DNA of 34,896 nt, taken from assembly GCA_946404865.1 (NCBI GenBank), contig CAMJFC010000027.1:1-34896 (forward strand), in the 5' to 3' direction. Of the stretch, positions 13,199 through 21,359 are shown in pieces (the first letter of the stretch is position 1; every line of letters starts with the position of its first letter). The notes under the pieces were generated by a model that worked only from the letters and a program-made list of their open reading frames with translations, did no database searches and was not told the DNA's origin. A program made the translations under genes and the position numbers. Origin of the DNA: an uncultured Prevotellaceae bacterium. Lineage in GTDB: Bacteria > Bacteroidota > Bacteroidia > Bacteroidales > Bacteroidaceae.

Positions 13199-16140
13199 CT
13201 TTTTAATAGATTTTTCACGAGCGCCACGGCACTGTTGGCATTGTCGCTATAGCCGTCGGCACCTATCTCATCGGCGAACCGCTGACTGACAGGAGCACCG
13301 CCGATGATGACTTTCACGCGGTCGCGAATGCCCGCTTGTTGCAACTGACTGATGACTTCCCGCATATAGGGCATGGTGGTCGTGAGCAGAGCCGACAGCG
13401 CGAGGATGTCGGGTTGGTGTTTCTTCACCTCTTCGATGAATTGCTCCGCCGACACGTCGATGCCGATGTTGACCACCTCAAAACCGCACCCTTCGAGCAT
13501 GGCCGCCACCAGGTTTTTACCGATGTCGTGGAGGTCGCCCTTGACCGTGCCGATGAGAACTTTTCCGAATGTTGAATGTTGAGTTTTGAGTGTTGAATGT
13601 TGAGTGTTGAATGTTGAATGTTGAGTGATCGCCTGCGGCGATGAAGAATTATCAATTACGAATTGTGAATGGTGAAGCACCTCCATGGCGGCTTTCATGG
13701 CCCGTCCGGCCATGAGGAGTTGAGGAACGAAAGCCTTGCCCTCCTCAAACATTTGTCCCAGTTCGGTCATGGCGGCAATCATCTGTTCGTCAATCAACGT
13801 CTGCGGGTCAGCACCTTCATCAAGGGCTTTCTTCACCGCCTCGACAGCAGCATCGGCCTGACCAAGAAGAATGGAGGTTTTGATAGGGGTAAGGGGTAAG
13901 GGGTTAGAGGTAAGAGGGACTTTGGAGGTAAGAGGTTCTTGAGAGGTAAGGGGTTCTTGAGAGGTAAGGGGTTCTTGAGAGGTAAGGGGTAAGGGGTTAG
14001 AGGTATGAGGGACTTGGGAGGTAAGAGGTAAGGGGTTAGAGGTAGGAGGGACTTGGGGTGTATGCGGTGTGACGAATAGTCCGGGGATGGGTTGTACGGT
14101 CTGTGCGATTTTGGCGATATGTGCGTCGGTGGTGCCGCAGCATCCGCCCACGATATTGAGCCAATGTCCCTCGATGAGCGGCCACAGGTCGGCCTGCAGA
14201 GCCTCGGGTGTTTTGGCATAGTGGCCCATGCTGTCGGGATGGCCGGCATTGGGATAGAGACTGACTCGGTAAGGCGTCTCTGTGGCGAGTCGTCGGATGA
14301 GCGGCGCGATTTCCGCCACGTTCCCGTGGCAATTCACCCCGACGGAATAAATCGGGACACTGGAATTACCAGGATGTGCCGGGCAGGCCGAATGAATGAA
14401 TTGCACGATGTCTTGTCCGAGCATATTATGACCATCGGGTGTGTTGACGGCGAAACTGAGCATGATGGGGAGTTGCTGCTTTCTCTCCGCCATCACGCGT
14501 CGGGCCGTGTCGATGCATACGCGGGCATTCTCCACATCGAAAATCGTCTCGATGAGGAGCGCGTCCACACCACCATCGAGGAGCGCCTCTATCTGTTCGC
14601 AGTAAGCCAGTGCCAATGTCTCCTTCTCGAGCGGTAGTGCATGGTCGCTGGTCGGTGTGATGGTTTTGTTGGTGGGTCCGATGCTGCCCGCCACGCGGCG
14701 CGGTTTGGCACAGGCGTAGGCGTTGGCCGCCTCGCGTGCGATGCGGCATGCAGCCAGGTTGATGTCGCGCACACAATCCTGCAAGCCGTAGTCGGCAAGC
14801 GAGATGCGCTGCGCATTAAACGTACACGTCTCGATGATATCAGCCCCTGCTTCGAGATAGCGGCGGTGGATGTTGTCGATGATATCGGGACGTGTGAGCG
14901 TAAGCAGGTCGTTGCATCCTTTCAAGTCAACCGGATGGTCTTTGAAGCGCTCACCGCGGAAGTCGTGTTCGGTGAGGTGATACTGTTGTATCATCGTGCC
15001 CATAGCGCCGTCGAGCACGAGGATGCGGGAATCAGCCTCCCCTTTTCCCCCTCCCACACCCGTTACTTTGGATGTTTGTGAAGCCCGCTCTACGATTTCG
15101 AGGGCTTGCTCCACCTCTTGTTCGTTGTGGAAGTCCATCTCCAGATGGACGCCGTCGGTGCCGATGGCATCGAGCAGTGCGGGCAGTTCGTCGAGTGTGA
15201 CCCATGAACAGAGCACACTCTTGCCCCCATCGAGGATGCGCCGGTAGAGGTCGAACCATTTAGGCGACCCTCCCTGTGGTTCCCCCACGCCCGGAGTCCA
15301 TTGGATGGCATTGAGTTCTTGGATTTCGAGCAGTGCGGGCAGATGACGTATCGCCCCCACCCCATCGAGATGATATAAGGTATAAGGAACCTGCTGGCAT
15401 TGTTCGCGGATAAACGGTTGCACGAAACGGCGGTAGTCGTCCTCGCTGATCATCGTGGAGATGTCGCTCTGCAACTTGGTCATTTTCCCTGGAGCCCATG
15501 ACGAGAAATAGCAGAAGGCCATCTCATCGCCCTCGCGGATGATGTCATAGAGTTCGTCGAACACACGGAAATAGATGTCATTGATTTGTTGCATCTGCCG
15601 CTCCACCACCTCGGGTTGCATCACCGTGTCCATGAGCACGCGGTCGGTTCCTTTGAGTGCGGCCAGCACGTCGAGCCCCTCCATCAGGTCGGGCATCCCC
15701 ACGTAGTAATGTCCTTTTGCCCGTTGTTTGCACGCCTTAAGCAATTCTTTGTGCAACAGGTAATTGGGGTGTTGGGGATTGAAGGTGATGTCGTCCTTGA
15801 ACTCAGGGTCAGGGTGAATCCAGATGGTGTCATCGCCGCCTTCGAACGTTCCGCCGAGGATGGCAGCCAACGACCCCGGTCCGAGATGTGTGTTAGCCAC
15901 GGGCAGCATGTCGGCCATCAGGCACGAGTGTGCCACATACCAGTCGAGGTAGCGTGCCCTCCACTCCGGGTCGAACCATCGTTGTTGGTTGTCGCGGGGT
16001 GTTTCAGGTAGGGGAATATCGGCATGTGGGGACACCCCCTGTTGGAAGTGTTCCCACATGTTCACGATGGTGCCTTTATGCTGCCACCAGTTTTCGTAAT
16101 GCCGTTTTGTTTCTTCGAGATTACGTTTCCAAGTGTTCAT
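13195..16140 (-). CDS. UroD/MtaA-type, homocysteine-methyltransferase and B12-binding fusion protein
   Basis: This 981-residue multidomain corrinoid enzyme has four domains. Residues 1-350 form a UroD/MtaA-type barrel (LADMLP-like start, YTLYHLDGVGAIRHLPALL, NAIQWTPGVGEPQGG). Its expected zinc motif HxC reads His257-Leu-Asp259, with Cys311 later. Residues 372-690 form a homocysteine S-methyltransferase domain (LDGAMGTMIQ; zinc ligands Cys604, Cys667, Cys668). Residues 753-822 form the MetH-type helical cap. Residues 859-981 form the B12-binding domain with D869-x-H871-x-x-G874. The pterin/folate domain that sits between the Hcy and cap domains in MetH is absent and replaced by a repetitive linker (693-752). 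A second repeat linker (823-858) separates cap and B12 domains. It probably moves a methyl group from an unknown donor via cobalamin to homocysteine. It overlaps genes on both sides. Confidence 0.88.
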   Translation of the reverse strand: MNTWKRNLEETKRHYENWWQHKGTIVNMWEHFQQGVSPHADIPLPETPRDNQQRWFDPEWRARYLDWYVAHSCLMADMLPVANTHLGPGSLAAILGGTFEGGDDTIWIHPDPEFKDDITFNPQHPNYLLHKELLKACKQRAKGHYYVGMPDLMEGLDVLAALKGTDRVLMDTVMQPEVVERQMQQINDIYFRVFDELYDIIREGDEMAFCYFSSWAPGKMTKLQSDISTMISEDDYRRFVQPFIREQCQQVPYTLYHLDGVGAIRHLPALLEIQELNAIQWTPGVGEPQGGSPKWFDLYRRILDGGKSVLCSWVTLDELPALLDAIGTDGVHLEMDFHNEQEVEQALEIVERASQTSKVTGVGGGKGEADSRILVLDGAMGTMIQQYHLTEHDFRGERFKDHPVDLKGCNDLLTLTRPDIIDNIHRRYLEAGADIIETCTFNAQRISLADYGLQDCVRDINLAACRIAREAANAYACAKPRRVAGSIGPTNKTITPTSDHALPLEKETLALAYCEQIEALLDGGVDALLIETIFDVENARVCIDTARRVMAERKQQLPIMLSFAVNTPDGHNMLGQDIVQFIHSACPAHPGNSSVPIYSVGVNCHGNVAEIAPLIRRLATETPYRVSLYPNAGHPDSMGHYAKTPEALQADLWPLIEGHWLNIVGGCCGTTDAHIAKIAQTVQPIPGLFVTPHTPQVPPTSNPLPLTSQVPHTSNPLPLTSQEPLTSQEPLTSQEPLTSKVPLTSNPLPLTPIKTSILLGQADAAVEAVKKALDEGADPQTLIDEQMIAAMTELGQMFEEGKAFVPQLLMAGRAMKAAMEVLHHSQFVIDNSSSPQAITQHSTFNTQHSTLKTQHSTFGKVLIGTVKGDLHDIGKNLVAAMLEGCGFEVVNIGIDVSAEQFIEEVKKHQPDILALSALLTTTMPYMREVISQLQQAGIRDRVKVIIGGAPVSQRFADEIGADGYSDNANSAVALVKNLLKR
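13567..13674 (-). repeat. Composite repeat, copy C, inside the fusion gene
   Basis: Read on the minus strand this segment has the same layout as 2986-3056 and 32550-32664: CATTCACAATTC-type sequence, a TTCATCGCCGCAGGCGAT hairpin, then CAACATTCAACACTCAA units. It is in frame and encodes residues 823-858 (SQFVIDNSSSPQAITQHSTFNTQ...). It lies exactly between the cap and B12-binding domains. Confidence 0.8.
13885..14064 (-). repeat. In-frame tandem repeat linker, Pro/Leu/Thr/Ser-rich
   Basis: On the minus strand CCTCTAACCCCTTACC-like units and three copies of an 18-base unit (GAACCCCTTACCTCTCAA) encode residues 693-752, with repeats such as SNPLPLTSQ and SQEPLT. The tract sits where the folate-binding domain would be in MetH. 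Confidence 0.85.
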
Positions 16141-19100
16141 TATTCTGGTTCGATTTCGGTCGGAGTCACCTCTTCCACGCGACGGGGTGCTGTCATGGCG
16201 CCGCTGTTGGCACCTGAGGTCGGTGAGTTGCGGAGGATGATGCTGCCGATGGAGATGAAGTCGCCCACATTGATGGCGCCGTCGCCGTTGATATCGGCAT
16301 CCTTGAAGATGAACGGCGAGATGGTGCGACCCAGGATGAAGGAACCTGTGGCGATGAAGTCGCCCACATTCACCTTGGTGTCAGCGTTCACATCGCCCGG
16401 AATCAGTTCAAATTCCAAAATCGTTTCGAACTGTCCCCACTTCTCGTCGTTCCGATAAGCCTGCAAGCTGCCTTTGGGCACATAGAGCGTGGTGGTGTCA
16501 TAGGTGGAGAAGGTCGAATAATTGATCTGAGCGGGTGTCGCAGCATCACAATACACGCTCGTCAGACCCGAGCAACCCGAGAATGGAGAATTGCCCATGC
16601 TCGTCACGCTCTCAGGGATGTTCACGCTCGTCAGACCGGTGCAGCCCTGGAACGCATTACCGCCGATTCTCGTCACATCCTGTGGGATAATGGTATTCTT
16701 GCACCCTAAAATTAGCGTATTGGTTGGGGTCTCAATCACTGCATTACAGTCATTCCTTGAATCATAAACAGTATTCCCGTCGGCAACCGAAATGCTCGTC
16801 AGAGCCGAGCAATTATGGAACGCGCCACTGCTGATGCCCGTCACGCTCGCCGGGAACGACACACTCGTCAGACCTGTACATTCATAGAAAGCAAGCCAGC
16901 CGATAATCTCCACGCCCTCGGGAATGGTGATTTGCGTCAGGCTGGAGCAACCCAGGAATGAGTAATTGCCAATATACGCCACGCCCTCGGGGATTGTGGT
17001 ATTCTGGCATCCAGTAATTAACGTACCGGTTCCGGTCTTAATAATCGCATTACAATCATTCCTTGAATCATAAACAGGGTTCCCGTTAGCCACCGAAATG
17101 CTCGTCAGGCCGGGGCACCAAGTAAACGCTTGTTCGTCGATGCTCGTCGTGCTTGCCGGAATAGCCACACTCGTCAGACCGGAGTGTTCGAACGCATAGT
17201 TGCCGATGGTCGTCAAGTTCGAGGGTAAGGTCAGATTGGTCAAGGCTTGGCAGCCACCAAATGCGCCCTGACCGATAGTAGTCACACTCTCTGGGAGGGT
17301 CACGCTCGCCAAATCAAAGCAGGCAACGAAGGCCGTTTCGCCGATAGCGGTCACGTCATAGGTCACTCCATTATGATTAACGGTCTCGGGGATGGTGACG
17401 GTGGTCAGAGCCGAATAGTCGCCCTTAATGACCGTGGCTTCGCCAGTGGCCTCATTGAAGCTGTACTTGAGGCCGTCGATGGTGGCTTCGTTGACGATGG
17501 GCTCGATCTGGGTGAATTTCTTCCACGTGTTGGCCTCTTGGTATGCCTGTATGCTATTTTCAGGCACATAGAGCGTGGCGGTATTATAGCAGGAGAACAC
17601 GTTCTCATCGATGCTTGGCGGATTCGCCATATTACATGTAACGGAGGTCAGGGGACTATCGCTGAACGCATAGTTGCCGATGGTCGTCAAGTTTGCGGGT
17701 AAGTCGATGGACTCCAAACCGTAACAATCCTGGAATGCCCCTTGCTCGATGGTAGTCAAGCTCTCGGGAAAGTTGATGGACTCCAAATTATAGCAATCTG
17801 AGAACGCCCGCTCTCCTATAACCTTCAAGGTTGAAGGCAGGGTGACGCTCGTCAGACTGTGACATGATTCAAACGCAGCAATTCTGATGGCAGTCACCGT
17901 GTAGGTTACGCCTTCGTTGGTCACCTGCTCGGGGATGGTGACATTTTCCATCGAAGAGTAGTTGCCCCGAATGACGGCAGCTTCGCCAGTATCTGCGTAG
18001 TAGCAGTATTGGAGTTCAGGAATAGGCTCGATATTGGTGAAATCCCTCCATACCTCAGCGTATAGGTATTCCTCCAGACTGAGTTCGGGCACATAAAGCG
18101 TAGTGGTGTCATAGGTAGAGAAGACATCAGAATAAATCGTCGGCGGTGTCTCCATATAACAATACACCCTCATCAGGCCGGAGCAACCATAGAACGCCAT
18201 ACTGCCTATGCTCGTCACAGTCGAGGGGATGGTCACGCTCGTCAGGTTAGAACAAAGACGGAACGCATTACTGCCGATACTCGTCACGCCTTCGGGGATG
18301 ATCACGCTCGTCAGATCGCATTCAAAGAACGCAGAATAGGCAATGCTCGTCACGTTATTTGGGATGACAGTGTTTTTGCATCCTACCATCAATGTGTTTG
18401 TAGCCTTCTCAATAATAGCATTACAATTGCCTCGGGAATCATAGACGGTGTTACCACTGTTTACCTTGATGCTCGTCAGGTTGTTGGAGGAGAACGCAGC
18501 CTGACCGATACTCGTCACGCTTGAGGGGATGATCACGCTCGTCAGACCGGAGCAGCGTGAGAACGCACTCTCTCCAATGCTCATCAAGCCCTCTGGGAAG
18601 TTTACGCTCGTCAGAGCGCAACGATAGAACGCACGCTCGCCTATGCTCGTCACACTCGAGGGGAGGGTCACGCTCGTCAGAGCAGTGCAATCTTCGAACG
18701 CACGCTCGCCTATGTTCGTCACGCTCGAGGGAATGGTCACGTTCGTCAGACCAGTGCAACCTGAGAACACCCTATCATTGATACTCGCCACACGTGATGG
18801 GATGTTCACGCTTGTCAAACCGGAGCCAGAGAAGGCTGATTTGCCGATACTCGCCACGTTTGATGGAATGGACACGCCCGTCAAGCCAGAACAACCAAAG
18901 AACGCAAAATCGCCGATACTCGTCACACTCGAGGGGATGGTCACGCTCGTCATGTTGGAACAGTCAGCAAACGCACCATCGCCAATGCTCGTCACGGTCA
19001 ATTCCGTTGAACCGACATACACTTTCGCAGGGATTACCACCACATCAGGTACAGAGACAGCCTCATAATAAACAGATTTGATAGTGATAGTGCCTTCCAG

Positions 19101-20759
19101 CATCATGATGTCCAGGTCACGGCCAAGACCACCCTGGGCGCAATCGTTAGCGATAGCCTCGGTAATAGGAAGTTCCCACAAGCCCACAGACATGGGCACG
19201 TAAGCGTACGTGGCACTCCACCAACCGTTCATGACGCGCATTTTAGGATTTCCTTCTGCTGCGACAATATCAAAGACAAGCGTCTTGTGACCAAAGTAAA
19301 CACCATCAGAAAGAGTGGGGAAGTTATCACCTTCAAGATCGCTGAAACGACCAGTTAATGCGTTCCAAGGCTCAAGGGTAACAGGCTGTTGGTCAGGATG
19401 ATTAGGCCCGCCATAGACATAGCAATTTTCAAACATGGCAGGTTTGATGTCCGTAGCCTCCGTTCCTCTGACTGTAAAGGACCATGTCATGCCGTTGTTG
19501 TCAGTCCAAGTGGTATCGAAGACGGGCTCGATACGGGTGAAATTTTGCCATACTTCGTCGTTCTGGTAGGCTTCCAGACTGCCCGAGGACACGTAGAGCG
19601 TGACATCATAGTTGGAGAAGGTCGTAGAACTGATTGTCGGCGGTGTCACTGCATCACAATACACGCTTGTGAGACTGGAGCAGCCATCGAATGCATAATC
19701 GCCGAGGCCCATCACACTCGAGGGGAGAGTCACACTCGTCAAGTTGGAGCAGTCATAGAATGCAAAACCACCGATGCCCTCCAAACCCTCGGAGAAGGTC
19801 ACACTTGCCAAGTTGGTGCAGTGAGAGAACGAATTAGAATAGATATCCCTCACGCTTGCGGGGATGGACACACTCGTCAAACCAGAGCAATTCTCAAACA
19901 CGCCCTCGTACATGTATTCCACACCCGATGGGATGGTCACACTCGTCAGGCCGGAGCAGTCTTGGAACGCATAAGCGCCGATGGTCTTCAAGCCCTCGGA
20001 TAGAGTCAGGCTCGTCATACCAGAACATCCCGAGAACGCATACGCACCAATGGTCGTCACGCTCGATGGAATGGTCACACTCTCCAAGTTGGTGAGACGA
20101 TAGAACACACTCTCGCCTATGGCGGTCACCGGCCATGTCTTACCATTACGCTCAACGGTCCCGGGGATATTGAGGGTGGTCAGTGCCGAATAGGAAGAGC
20201 TCCACACGACTGTGGCTTCACCGGTCAAATTGCTCAAACTGTAATCGATTCCGTCGATGGTGGTTTCGAATGTGACAGGCTCGATATGAGAGAAATTTTT
20301 CCACACATCGGCGTTTTGGTAGTCTTCCAGACTGCCCTCGGGCACGTAGAGCGTAGCGGTGTCATAAGTAGAGAAGACATCAGAAGTAATCGTCGGCGGT
20401 GTCTCCCCGTAGCAATACACACTCGTCAAGTTGGAACACGTCGAAAACGCATACATGCCGATGCTCGTCACGGTTGAGGGGATAATCACACCCGTCATGG
20501 CGGTGCCGTAGTAGAACGCGAATTGGCATATACTCGTCACGGTATATTCCGCATAACCGCTTGCATCAGAAGTGTAGAGTCGGTCAGGAATCTCGACCAG
20601 GCCAGAAGGGTTTCCCCATCCTGGCTGCACATTCTCTGCAGCAGAGCCGTTAAAAGTACATCTCCACAGCATGCCGTCGATGACGCTACTCCCTTCGTCT
20701 GCCCTTGCCTGCATTACCGCGCAGAGTAAAAGGACCCATAATAATAGCTGTTTTTTCAT
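16140..20759 (-). CDS. BspA-like leucine-rich repeat secreted protein with dockerin-like end
   Basis: This is a 1539-residue exported protein. A signal peptide (residues 1-20, MKKQLLLWVLLLCAVMQARA) is followed by dozens of Treponema pallidum-type (LRR_5) repeats of about 23 residues, such as LTSVTIPSSVTSIGDFAFFGCSG. These are interrupted by a non-LRR island (about 418-590, starting TWTDNNGMTWSF). The C-terminus (about 1454-1511) contains two dockerin type I-like calcium motifs, GDVNADTKVNVGDFI and ADINGDGAINVGDFI. Short TLYVPEGSLEDYQ segments recur between repeat blocks. Such proteins usually act in adhesion or host contact. I see no type IX sorting domain. The stop codon shares a base with the start of the corrinoid fusion (TAATG). 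Confidence 0.9.
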   Translation of the reverse strand: MKKQLLLWVLLLCAVMQARADEGSSVIDGMLWRCTFNGSAAENVQPGWGNPSGLVEIPDRLYTSDASGYAEYTVTSICQFAFYYGTAMTGVIIPSTVTSIGMYAFSTCSNLTSVYCYGETPPTITSDVFSTYDTATLYVPEGSLEDYQNADVWKNFSHIEPVTFETTIDGIDYSLSNLTGEATVVWSSSYSALTTLNIPGTVERNGKTWPVTAIGESVFYRLTNLESVTIPSSVTTIGAYAFSGCSGMTSLTLSEGLKTIGAYAFQDCSGLTSVTIPSGVEYMYEGVFENCSGLTSVSIPASVRDIYSNSFSHCTNLASVTFSEGLEGIGGFAFYDCSNLTSVTLPSSVMGLGDYAFDGCSSLTSVYCDAVTPPTISSTTFSNYDVTLYVSSGSLEAYQNDEVWQNFTRIEPVFDTTWTDNNGMTWSFTVRGTEATDIKPAMFENCYVYGGPNHPDQQPVTLEPWNALTGRFSDLEGDNFPTLSDGVYFGHKTLVFDIVAAEGNPKMRVMNGWWSATYAYVPMSVGLWELPITEAIANDCAQGGLGRDLDIMMLEGTITIKSVYYEAVSVPDVVVIPAKVYVGSTELTVTSIGDGAFADCSNMTSVTIPSSVTSIGDFAFFGCSGLTGVSIPSNVASIGKSAFSGSGLTSVNIPSRVASINDRVFSGCTGLTNVTIPSSVTNIGERAFEDCTALTSVTLPSSVTSIGERAFYRCALTSVNFPEGLMSIGESAFSRCSGLTSVIIPSSVTSIGQAAFSSNNLTSIKVNSGNTVYDSRGNCNAIIEKATNTLMVGCKNTVIPNNVTSIAYSAFFECDLTSVIIPEGVTSIGSNAFRLCSNLTSVTIPSTVTSIGSMAFYGCSGLMRVYCYMETPPTIYSDVFSTYDTTTLYVPELSLEEYLYAEVWRDFTNIEPIPELQYCYYADTGEAAVIRGNYSSMENVTIPEQVTNEGVTYTVTAIRIAAFESCHSLTSVTLPSTLKVIGERAFSDCYNLESINFPESLTTIEQGAFQDCYGLESIDLPANLTTIGNYAFSDSPLTSVTCNMANPPSIDENVFSCYNTATLYVPENSIQAYQEANTWKKFTQIEPIVNEATIDGLKYSFNEATGEATVIKGDYSALTTVTIPETVNHNGVTYDVTAIGETAFVACFDLASVTLPESVTTIGQGAFGGCQALTNLTLPSNLTTIGNYAFEHSGLTSVAIPASTTSIDEQAFTWCPGLTSISVANGNPVYDSRNDCNAIIKTGTGTLITGCQNTTIPEGVAYIGNYSFLGCSSLTQITIPEGVEIIGWLAFYECTGLTSVSFPASVTGISSGAFHNCSALTSISVADGNTVYDSRNDCNAVIETPTNTLILGCKNTIIPQDVTRIGGNAFQGCTGLTSVNIPESVTSMGNSPFSGCSGLTSVYCDAATPAQINYSTFSTYDTTTLYVPKGSLQAYRNDEKWGQFETILEFELIPGDVNADTKVNVGDFIATGSFILGRTISPFIFKDADINGDGAINVGDFISIGSIILRNSPTSGANSGAMTAPRRVEEVTPTEIEPE

Positions 20760-20834
20760 ATTGTTTAGTTTTAGATAGCTTTTCGTTTAAGGCGCTTTGC
20801 TATATGATAATTGTTGATAATAGATTACAAATTG

Positions 20835-20866
20835 CAAATTTAAAGAAAAAAACAACATCATGCAAG
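20835..20866 (-). promoter_or_regulatory. Promoter of the BspA-corrinoid operon
   Basis: On the minus strand CTTG (20863-20866), 20 bases, then TAAATTTG (20835-20842) fits the Bacteroidota consensus. It lies about 75 bases before the ATG at 20759 and just after the end of the acidic small gene. No cobalamin riboswitch core is visible in the leader. Confidence 0.65.
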
Positions 20867-20891
20867 AAAAAGAGGGAAAAAGTGATTTCTT

Positions 20892-21095
20892 TCACTTCCA
20901 ATCGTCTTCATCGAGGACGTCGAAGGCATTGGTCTCGCTTTCGGACAGGCCCTGATTGTAAATGTCGCCATCATCGTTGAGCAAATCAACGTCATCGTCG
21001 TATAAATCATCATCTTCTTTTTCGTCATCATCGAGTAAATCTTCGTCATCGTCGAGAAAATCTTCTTCGCCGCCGAGTAATTCATCGTCGTACAT
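20892..21095 (-). CDS. Small highly acidic protein (67 aa)
   Basis: This encodes a 67-residue protein in which roughly half of the residues are Asp or Glu. It starts MYDDELLGGEEDFLDDDED and ends with SETNAFDVLDEDDWK. No signal peptide or known domain is visible. The ATG at 21095 was chosen because a consensus promoter (21129-21160) places the transcription start just upstream of it. A longer open frame to 21194 would run through that promoter. Highly acidic small proteins can mimic DNA or bind basic proteins or divalent metals, but nothing here proves a role. A competing reading frame over the same bases also exists but fits the promoter less well. Confidence 0.55.
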   Translation of the reverse strand: MYDDELLGGEEDFLDDDEDLLDDDEKEDDDLYDDDVDLLNDDGDIYNQGLSESETNAFDVLDEDDWK

Positions 21096-21128
21096 CCCAT
21101 CTTTGTCGTGCTCATCGGTATTGGTTTG

Positions 21129-21160
21129 CAAAAATACGCAAAAACGAATAAAAGTCCAAA
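21129..21160 (-). promoter_or_regulatory. Promoter of the acidic small gene
   Basis: On the minus strand TTTG (21157-21160), 20 bases, then TATTTTTG (21129-21136) is a full match to the Bacteroidota promoter pattern. The ATG at 21095 is about 33 bases downstream. Confidence 0.7.
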
Positions 21161-21180
21161 AAAAAAATTGGAACTTGCTG

Positions 21181-21253
21181 GCGGGCGGGCACAAAGACCT
21201 GCCCCTACGGAATCATCGTACACAAAAAAACGGAATCATCGTACACCAAAAAA
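21181..21253. repeat. REP-like hairpin plus duplicated 23-bp unit
   Basis: GGGCGGG and CCTGCCC around CACAAAGA (about 21184-21205, one G-U pair) form a GC-rich hairpin. It is followed by two tandem copies of a 23-base unit starting CGGAATCATCGTACAC and ending in an A-run (21208-21230 and 21231-21253). Confidence 0.65.
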
Positions 21254-21308
21254 AAATATGTCTGCGAATTGGCCGAAAGGCATCATCTTTGAAAAACACG
21301 ACAAAAAA

Positions 21309-21340
21309 GTTGTAGGATTATTAAAATCTCTCTAAATTTG
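21309..21340 (+). promoter_or_regulatory. Promoter of the TPM-domain gene
   Basis: GTTG (21309-21312), 20 bases, then TAAATTTG (21333-21340) precedes the ATG at 21360 by 19 bases, giving a very short leader. Confidence 0.65.
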
Positions 21341-21359
21341 CAACGTCATTCACAAACTA

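Noticed and set aside
16140..16420. Type IX secretion sorting domain at the end of the BspA-like protein
   Set aside because: The C-terminus has dockerin-like calcium motifs and an acidic tail, and lacks the usual beta-strand pattern ending in a Lys-Val-Ile type motif.
20760..20834. Cobalamin riboswitch in front of the corrinoid operon
   Set aside because: No B12-box-like sequence or multi-helix core can be seen in the short leader.
20858..21223. A competing minus-strand frame over the acidic gene (121 residues)
   Set aside because: It would start upstream of the consensus promoter, and its composition looks like an out-of-frame reading of Asp/Glu codons. The 67-residue frame fits the promoter better.
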